Assembly (NCBI GenBank): GCA_025352865.1
Contig: JANXSB010000558.1
Location: 1 to 6,170, forward strand
Direction of reading: 5' to 3'
DNA from: Chthoniobacter sp.
GTDB taxonomy: Bacteria; Verrucomicrobiota; Verrucomicrobiia; Chthoniobacterales; Chthoniobacteraceae
Length of the DNA: 6,170 nt
The notes below the pieces were generated by a model. It ran no database searches. It saw only the letters and a program-made list of their open reading frames with translations, and had not been told where the DNA came from. The translations under genes were made by a program, and so were the position numbers. Shown here piece after piece: positions 4,825-6,170 of the stretch. Each line of letters starts with the position of its first letter. Position 1 is the first letter of the stretch.

Positions 4825-6078
4825 ATGAAAACCTTCGGATTCATCCTGAAAAAAACGCGCCTGATTCTGCTCGGCGGGGTGCTCGCGACCGGTGCGGCGC
4901 GGGCCGAGGAATCCGTGCATCACCGCTTCAACGAAGCGCCGCACAACTACTACTCGCGCGAGCCGCGCGATGCTTTTTCCCGGCTCATCGCCCGCCTCGG
5001 CAGCGGCGAGATCCAGTTCGACGCGACCAGCGACAAAGCCCAGCTCGTGAGCCTGCTCAAGGCGCTCGACGTGCCCGTGAGTTCGCAGCTTCTCGTCTAT
5101 TCGGCCACGAGTTTTCAGGGCGGCCTCATTCGTCCGGCGAACCCGCGCGCGTTGTATTTCAATGACGAAGTCTATGTCGGCTACGTGCCCGGCGGGCGCT
5201 TCGAGATCGCGGCCATCGATCCCGATCTCGGCCCCGTCTTTCGCATTTTCCGCCCGGCGCAAAACGGCCCGCCCGAGATCACGCGCTCCGAGCGCTGCAT
5301 GAACTGCCACGCCGGCCGCACCAGCCATCAGGTGCCCGGCCTCGTCGCGGAATCCGTCATTTGCACAAACACCGGCGCGACGCTCGACGGCTTCCGCCGC
5401 GAGCAGGTCGGCCACACCATTCCGCTCAGCCTGCGGCTCGGCGGCTGGCACGTCACCGGCGCGCACGAGCACGGCGCGCACCTCGGCAATCTCATGGGCG
5501 AAGCCGCGCCCGGCGGCTACCGGCGGCTGCCCGATGCGCCCGGCGCGCTTTTCAACTGGGCAAATTATCCCGCGCGCACGAGCGACCTGCTGCCGCATCT
5601 GCTCCACGAGCATCAGCTCGGCTTTCACAATCTCGTCACCCTCGCCGTCTATCGCACGCGCGACGCGCTCGACGCCGGCCACGGCACCGTCCGCGCGGAA
5701 GACCGCGCGATGCTCGACGACCTCGCGCGCCAGCTCACCCGCTATCTCCTTTTCGCCGACGAAGCCACGCTCCCCGCCGGCGGCGTGCAGCCCGATCCCG
5801 ATTACCTCCGCGACTTTCTCGCCCGCCGCATCGCCACCGCGAGCGGCGCGTCCCTGCGCGATCTCGACCTGCGCACGCGGCTGCTGCGCTACCGATGCAG
5901 CTACATGATCCACACCGCGGGTTTCGCCGCGCTGCCTGCGGAGTTCAAAGAGCGAGTCCTCGCGAACCTCACCACGGCGCTGCGCGAGGAAAACGGCGCG
6001 CCCGATTTCGCCTACATCCCGGCGGATGAAAAGCGCGCCATCCGACTGATCCTGCGCGAGACAAAAGTCCTCCCGTAA
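4825..6078 (+). CDS. Secreted mono-haem (CXXCH) protein of unassigned function
   Basis: Codes for 417 residues. Residues 1-27 (KKTR, then a hydrophobic LILLGGVLATGA, ending ARA) are a signal peptide, which suits periplasmic haem attachment. One c-type haem site is present, C158-M-N-C161-H162, embedded in ITRSERCMNCHAG. Other distinctive segments are SFQGGLIRPANPRALYFND (96-114), YVGYVPGGRFEIAAIDPDLG (117-136), GGWHVTGAHEHGAHLGN (206-222) and RYRCSYMIHTAGFAALP (355-371). The protein is far longer than a simple class I cytochrome c (about 100 residues), and the haem site sits mid-chain. I recall similar proteins annotated only as hypothetical or cytochrome c-like in soil bacteria and planctomycetes, with no assigned reaction. 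H209, H214, H216 and H219, or a methionine, could supply the second axial ligand or bind another metal. An electron-transfer or oxidoreductase role is inferred from the haem site alone. It follows the rhodanese terminator by 15 nt, so it needs either its own promoter further upstream or read-through. No Shine-Dalgarno is visible; the start is set by the signal peptide. Confidence 0.82.
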   Translation: MKTFGFILKKTRLILLGGVLATGAARAEESVHHRFNEAPHNYYSREPRDAFSRLIARLGSGEIQFDATSDKAQLVSLLKALDVPVSSQLLVYSATSFQGGLIRPANPRALYFNDEVYVGYVPGGRFEIAAIDPDLGPVFRIFRPAQNGPPEITRSERCMNCHAGRTSHQVPGLVAESVICTNTGATLDGFRREQVGHTIPLSLRLGGWHVTGAHEHGAHLGNLMGEAAPGGYRRLPDAPGALFNWANYPARTSDLLPHLLHEHQLGFHNLVTLAVYRTRDALDAGHGTVRAEDRAMLDDLARQLTRYLLFADEATLPAGGVQPDPDYLRDFLARRIATASGASLRDLDLRTRLLRYRCSYMIHTAGFAALPAEFKERVLANLTTALREENGAPDFAYIPADEKRAIRLILRETKVLP

Positions 6079-6119
6079 AAGAAATACGGGGCCGACGGCC
6101 GAATGGCCGACCGACCCCG
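6077..6119 (-). terminator. Probable intrinsic terminator of a convergent minus-strand gene
   Basis: Read on the minus strand, 6119-6105 pairs with 6100-6087 around an ATTC loop as a 14-bp stem with one bulged U and two G-U pairs, followed by TATTTCTTTT (6086-6077). On the + strand the two G-U pairs become C-A mismatches and no T-run follows. The structure therefore favours transcripts arriving from the right. It overlaps the stop codon of the haem protein by two bases and may also act weakly as that gene's 3' hairpin. Confidence 0.55.
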
Positions 6120-6170
6120 CTGTTCCCCCCAGAACAATCTTTCAAATACGTGGGATAAGACCGACGACGG
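6120..6170. other. Right-edge sequence, no gene assigned
   Basis: The last 51 bases contain no start with a recognisable protein. On the minus strand one frame from the edge reads VVGLIPRI and then stops at a TGA (6144-6142). It could be the last codons of a convergent gene feeding the terminator at 6077-6119, but eight residues are too few to support a call. A C6 run lies at 6125-6130. Confidence 0.25.

Noticed and set aside
3625..5913. A 762-residue open frame on the minus strand covering the end of the halogenase, the rhodanese and most of the haem protein
   Set aside because: It runs antisense to three well-recognised genes and through their intergenic regions and a terminator. Its composition (Ala, Arg, Gly, Glu, Val) is typical of antisense frames in GC-rich DNA, and no domain is recognisable.
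1..6170. Search for insertion sequences, CRISPR repeats, tRNA genes and toxin-antitoxin pairs
   Set aside because: No transposase motifs, evenly spaced direct repeats, cloverleaf sequences or small overlapping gene pairs were seen on either strand.

Overview
The window is GC-rich and carries four genes, all on the + strand, with three short gaps between them (117, 135 and 81 nt). The protein types point to a bacterium of the Planctomycetes-Verrucomicrobia group, most likely a high-GC verrucomicrobium. These are a large secreted DUF6797/beta-propeller protein with a C-terminal copper domain, a flavin-dependent halogenase of the tryptophan-halogenase family, a secreted single-domain rhodanese and a secreted mono-haem protein. 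The phylum is an inference from protein style, not from a marker gene.

Layout. Positions 1-57 hold the end of what looks like a dispersed intergenic repeat, then a possible promoter. Positions 58-2619 encode an 853-residue secreted protein: a DUF6797-like N-terminal region, a propeller resembling sugar/quinoprotein dehydrogenases, an Ig-like linker and an azurin-like type 1 copper domain. Positions 2737-4224 encode a 495-residue cytoplasmic halogenase with the FAD motif and both catalytic residues (Lys, Glu), but with altered substrate- and chloride-site motifs. A GC-rich hairpin follows its stop codon. Positions 4360-4743 encode a small periplasmic rhodanese behind a leader with a 36-nt hairpin and a nearly G-free A/C-rich stretch. 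A strong Rho-independent terminator at 4766-4809 closes that unit. Only 15 nt later, 4825-6078 encode a secreted protein of a poorly characterised family with one CXXCH haem site. The right end holds a hairpin whose G-U pairing and U-rich tail make sense on the minus strand, so a convergent gene probably ends just beyond the window.

How they may work together. Three of the four products are predicted to be exported, and two carry redox centres (type 1 copper, c-type haem). Electron flow from a propeller oxidoreductase through the fused cupredoxin to a c-type haem is conceivable, but nothing in the sequence proves the partnership. The halogenase is cytoplasmic, has no flavin reductase or biosynthetic partners in view, and may be unrelated to its neighbours. 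Terminators and sizeable leaders separate the genes, so this looks like adjacent single-gene units rather than one tight operon. None of the four starts has a convincing Shine-Dalgarno sequence.

I see no mobile element, CRISPR array, tRNA or rRNA. The very long antisense and alternative-frame open frames are judged to be by-products of GC-biased codon use.
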